64,000 nucleotides of DNA, from contig NC_092582.1 in assembly GCF_037975245.1 (NCBI RefSeq), positions 5,124,001-5,188,000 of the forward strand, given 5' to 3'. The notes under the pieces were generated by a model. That model was given only the letters and a program-made list of their open reading frames with translations. It searched no databases and had not been told where the DNA came from. The position numbers and the translations under genes were made by a program. Shown here piece by piece: positions 60,523 through 64,000 of this stretch (position 1 is the stretch's first letter; every line of letters begins with the position of its first letter). Source of the DNA: Apostichopus japonicus. Taxonomy: Eukaryota; Echinodermata; Holothuroidea; Aspidochirotida; Stichopodidae.

Positions 60523-62770
60523 CGTACAGTATTGATATCAACAACATTTGTGGACCAGGTTTTTTTTTTTTTTTTTTCTAATTGGAAACAATGTAAAGAC
60601 GAACCGTATCGTCCTGCCAAACCATTACATATACAGTCACGGCTCTACCACATAAACGAATACATAACATCATATTGTTAGATTAACGTAACGGTACATA
60701 TAAATAAACTGATATATATATAGAGAGAGAGAGTGTGGAGAGGTGGAGGTGGAGATAGAGAGGAGAGAGAGAGAAAGGATAGAGAGAGTTGTCTGATGAT
60801 CGCTCAACGCGTGAAACTCTGAGTAACAACTACTAGTGTTCCACTAATCTCCAACTAATTCTCACATATACTTCGCTCCGTCCACCGGACATAGAGCACT
60901 CTGCCCCAACGGTCCAACCAACCAAACGGATAAGTGCGTCAGTGGGGTAAGTGTTAAAATTGTCATCACACCTCTCTGCAAATGACATCATGTCACGTTA
61001 CCTCACTGAATTAATATAGAAACATGCCCTGCTGGGTTTTCGATTATTCCATATATACGACAATCGAATTAACTCATTGTTTCTCTACGTTTTTGTGTTT
61101 GTTTTTTATGTAAGCACATAAATTGCCAGGGCATATATATGCCATTTGTAGTTAAAGTACCGTATATGTCTCGTATCAAGACGAGGGCCTTCTCATAACC
61201 CCTGCAGAATTACTGGTATCTTGTCACAGTCGCACATAATTCGAACAGACCCCGTCACGGCTATCCTTTGTATCGGCCATGATTGCCTTGCCAAATGCGC
61301 TGGGTCGATCCTTACTGTTCATCACGCGAAGAGCGATTCGTTCCTGTTATTGCGCCGGGCCTCTGTGAAGCGTATGTAGAAAGGGTTAGGAAAATATAAC
61401 AGCCGTAGAATTTTCCTATTTTTATGTAGGGAGACTCATTCGTTTCGCTGAGCAGACTCAGTCGACTCTATAACTCACGGTAGGAGCGGGCACTTCAGTG
61501 CGCCCAGTCTACGCGTCGCCTGGGGGACATCCCACTGCAGGGGGCAGTCACAATCCGACAAACGCAACTATATTTCCAAGTTTCCTCAAGTGTCCCCAGC
61601 ATTTATACACCATGTGTTTTGCAACGGTTTGATGTTGGCGACGCTTAACTTCATATGTGAAGGTGTTCTTAAAAAAGTGAGTGTAAAGCCCCATCATATA
61701 ACAATGCGTTATTCCCGCCAAGTAATTATAGACATATTCATTCAGCCTACTATTTATTTCGGCCTCAATTAGGCAGTTAGTTTACGACGCTACAGAGTCA
61801 CATAAATGCATGTGGGAGAGGCGTCGGGTGGTTATCAAATTTACATTTTCCCCGCATTTTGGGGTCTTTGTATAAAACTTGGAAGGCCATGTCAGATGGG
61901 AAAACCGTGGATTTCTCTTGGATGAAAAGTCCATCTTACTTTGGCCGGACAGGGATGAAACCCACGGCCTCCCAGATGCTATAGGTTTCAGTGCTTCAAA
62001 TACCAATGCCGAGGGGGAGGGGGGGGGTGGTAGTTTAATACCGGAACATCCTGCATGCCACTCAACGGTGTCGAGCAGTATATCAAATGGTACAGTAAGA
62101 TATTGATCTGGTGTAATATATTAGACATAAAGCAATTATATGTTATGCACGCCTGATGAAAAGAGGTTTAGGGGCTAAATCCATGGGCCTGAGTAAATAT
62201 GAGATAAACAGACACAGATACTGAAGGAAAATGTAAGACTTAAACAGGATATCGCAACTATCCCTGGGCCCCGGTCTGGGTCTTGACGTTACCAAATTGT
62301 CTTAAGAGGAGCAGAGGTCAGTCATGGGAAACAGCCTGGAGTCAGGGGTCAATTATTTGACCCGGGAAAATATGGACGGGATGAAGAATACCGTAGTGTA
62401 TGTTGATATCATGCTATACGGTAATTAAGGTAAAATGATAAGTGCAAATGGGACCCCCGTGACCTCCCCTCCCTGTCCCCCACTCCTTCCCAGGTGCATT
62501 TGTTTAATGCCACACATACCAACTAACGATAATGTCTTCCAAATATAGCTACTAAGTATGGGGCTCTAAGTCTATCAATATTTTGGTGCTCAAATCTCCA
62601 CATTCATGACCAACTCAGCACTTGATCTATATGCACGCTTGTCATCATGATATGAAATTCGAGTAGTATATTCCGTGGTTTATAGCTGCAGTATCAATGG
62701 AAATGTCCTTCTTGGCTGAGGAAGGTGTGGGTATACTGATGATATTGCGAATATGGCGTGCAGTATTCGC
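60523..62770. other. Gene-free region
   Basis: No supportable gene. It has GA-rich microsatellite sequence near 60720-60790. On the minus strand near 61950, 'ggaggccgtgggtttcatcc' resembles a decayed tRNA-derived B-box region. Confidence 0.4.
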
Positions 62771-62773
62771 GCA

Positions 62774-62799
62774 TGCCCTCAAACTTCCGTTTGAGGGCA
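62774..62799. repeat. Perfect 11-bp hairpin, TGCCCTCAAAC
   Basis: TGCCCTCAAAC, a 4-base loop TTCC, then GTTTGAGGGCA. A third copy TGCCCTCAA follows at 62803. Confidence 0.85.
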
Positions 62800-62873
62800 C
62801 TCATGCCCTCAAGTTTATAATAATCAAGCTGAATTTCACGAAGCTGTCTTAGGTTTCTAACTGGATTTCCAGC

Positions 62874-63117
62874 TATGTATGTATGTATGTATGTATGTAT
62901 GTATGTATGTATGTATGTATGTATGTATGTATGTATGTATGTATGTATGTATGTATGTATGTATGTATGTATGTATGTATGTATGTATGTATGTATGTAT
63001 GTATGTATGTATGTATGTATGTATGTATGTATGTATGTATGTATGTATGTATGTATGTATGTATGTATGTATGTATGTATGTATGTATGTATGTATGTAT
63101 GTATGTATGTATGTATG
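62874..63117. repeat. (TATG)n microsatellite, about 60 units
   Basis: About 244 bases of uninterrupted TATG, giving open frames of MYVC or YIHT repeats on both strands that are not genes. Confidence 0.98.
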
Positions 63118-63363
63118 CACCATACCTTGAATGTCAGGACATGAAAAAAAAAACACACCTATAAGGTCAGGACATTTTGAAAAGTCAGGACAAAATTTGA
63201 CGTCCCGACTTTTTTAACGGTGGAGGATGTCCAAAGTGGGGTCCTTGTAGCTCCCAAGGCGTTTTCAGCCGTGTCCCGGGATTGAGGGTAATTTTCCAAA
63301 TATGTGTTTCTGTGTCTTTTTCCCCATATATGTGTGTCTTTCAAAATTTCACTAAATTGATAA

Positions 63364-63413
63364 CAGCGCCCTCATTTTGAAAGCGCCCTCATTTTAACAG
63401 CGCCCTCATTTTA
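63364..63413. repeat. Short tandem repeat, 'agcgccctcattttna'
   Basis: Three units of about 17 bp (CAGCGCCCTCATTTTGAA type). They share GCCCTCA with the hairpin at 62774. Confidence 0.85.
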
Positions 63414-64000
63414 ATGGCTTATAGCCATTACTTTTGCTCATTATGGTGAAAAATTGAATTTCTAAGAGCAATGACATCACAACTGATGGGTAAAAAGTAT
63501 TCTTTGACAAGGGAATCAGGAATAGGGGTGGTCGAATTGGTAATGTCATTGTGAATAACTTCATTTCCAAACTTTACTGGTTGGACTTAGGTATACTAGA
63601 ATGCAGTGACAGGATGGGCTGGACCACTGTGAGTCCCGGGAGAAACATTTAAGTGCTGTTTGGTCTTTCTTCCAAGTTGAAGCGTAAAAAATATAACCTA
63701 GATTTTTTCATGCAGTGATGCTCTGCTCTCTTCGGGAAGTGGTTGATTATTAAATCATTTGTTACGACCAACCAATTGAACTAATACTTAAACCTTTTTC
63801 AATTCGTCAGATTTAACGCTTATAGACCCAGAAACCGCATATACTGCATGATATTAAGAGTTTTATCATATGCCATTAAACTGGCTGATTATTCTGAAGC
63901 ACAACGGTACATGTCCTGTATTTGCATGTGTATAAACACTTTCAGTACATGTCCCGTGTCTGTAGGTGAAATTACCAAAATTGTCTTTGGTTTGCAGGTA
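63414..64000. other. Window end, nothing recognised
   Basis: No supportable gene or repeat. Confidence 0.4.

Noticed and set aside
62694-63164. Open frames of MYVC and YIHT repeats on both strands.
   Set aside because: By-product of the (TATG)n microsatellite.

Overview
The window is eukaryotic, AT-rich and repeat-dense, with small exons, canonical GT/AG introns, many young hAT-type and TTAA-flanked MITEs, tRNA-derived SINEs and several minisatellites. Gene content (a kynurenine aminotransferase and a taperin/phostensin-like PP1-binding protein) and repeat style suggest an invertebrate deuterostome, most likely an echinoderm such as a sea cucumber. The species is an inference; nothing in the sequence proves it.

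Layout: 1-4.9 kb is the 3' flank of the first gene plus a nested transposon remnant. From 4,926 to 23,385 (minus strand) lies a complete KYAT3-like kynurenine aminotransferase, which I reconstructed exon by exon. It has 13 constitutive coding positions plus an upstream exon carrying a typical mitochondrial presequence. The exon with the PLP-binding lysine is present in two diverged, phase-compatible copies (9A and 9B). Exon 13 has a partial tandem duplicate with an in-frame stop. The intron behind exon 5 is filled by a minisatellite built from that exon's own 3' end and splice donor. Other KYAT introns carry a 13-bp satellite, a SINE with an amplified B-box array, a SINE with a doubled A box, and an inverted pair of a dispersed repeat.

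From about 25.9 to 30.1 kb is intergenic DNA with a TTAA-flanked MITE and three hAT-like elements, two of them nested, each with a perfect 8-bp target duplication. From 30.65 to 43.95 kb (plus strand) lies a taperin/phostensin-like gene of four coding exons with a possible alternative last exon at 46.4 kb. Its long intron holds a 476-bp inverted-repeat element, a hAT-like element and a probable LINE/SINE tail. From 46.5 kb to the end I find no convincing gene. That part holds a 2.6-kb degenerate repeat rich in AGGTCA direct repeats, further MITEs, a tRNA-like sequence and a long (TATG)n tract.

The two genes appear divergently arranged with separate promoters, and I see no functional link between them. 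The most notable feature is the concentration of transcript-diversifying structures in the KYAT gene: dual targeting, alternative catalytic exons, a poison-type decoy exon and an array of donor-site copies.
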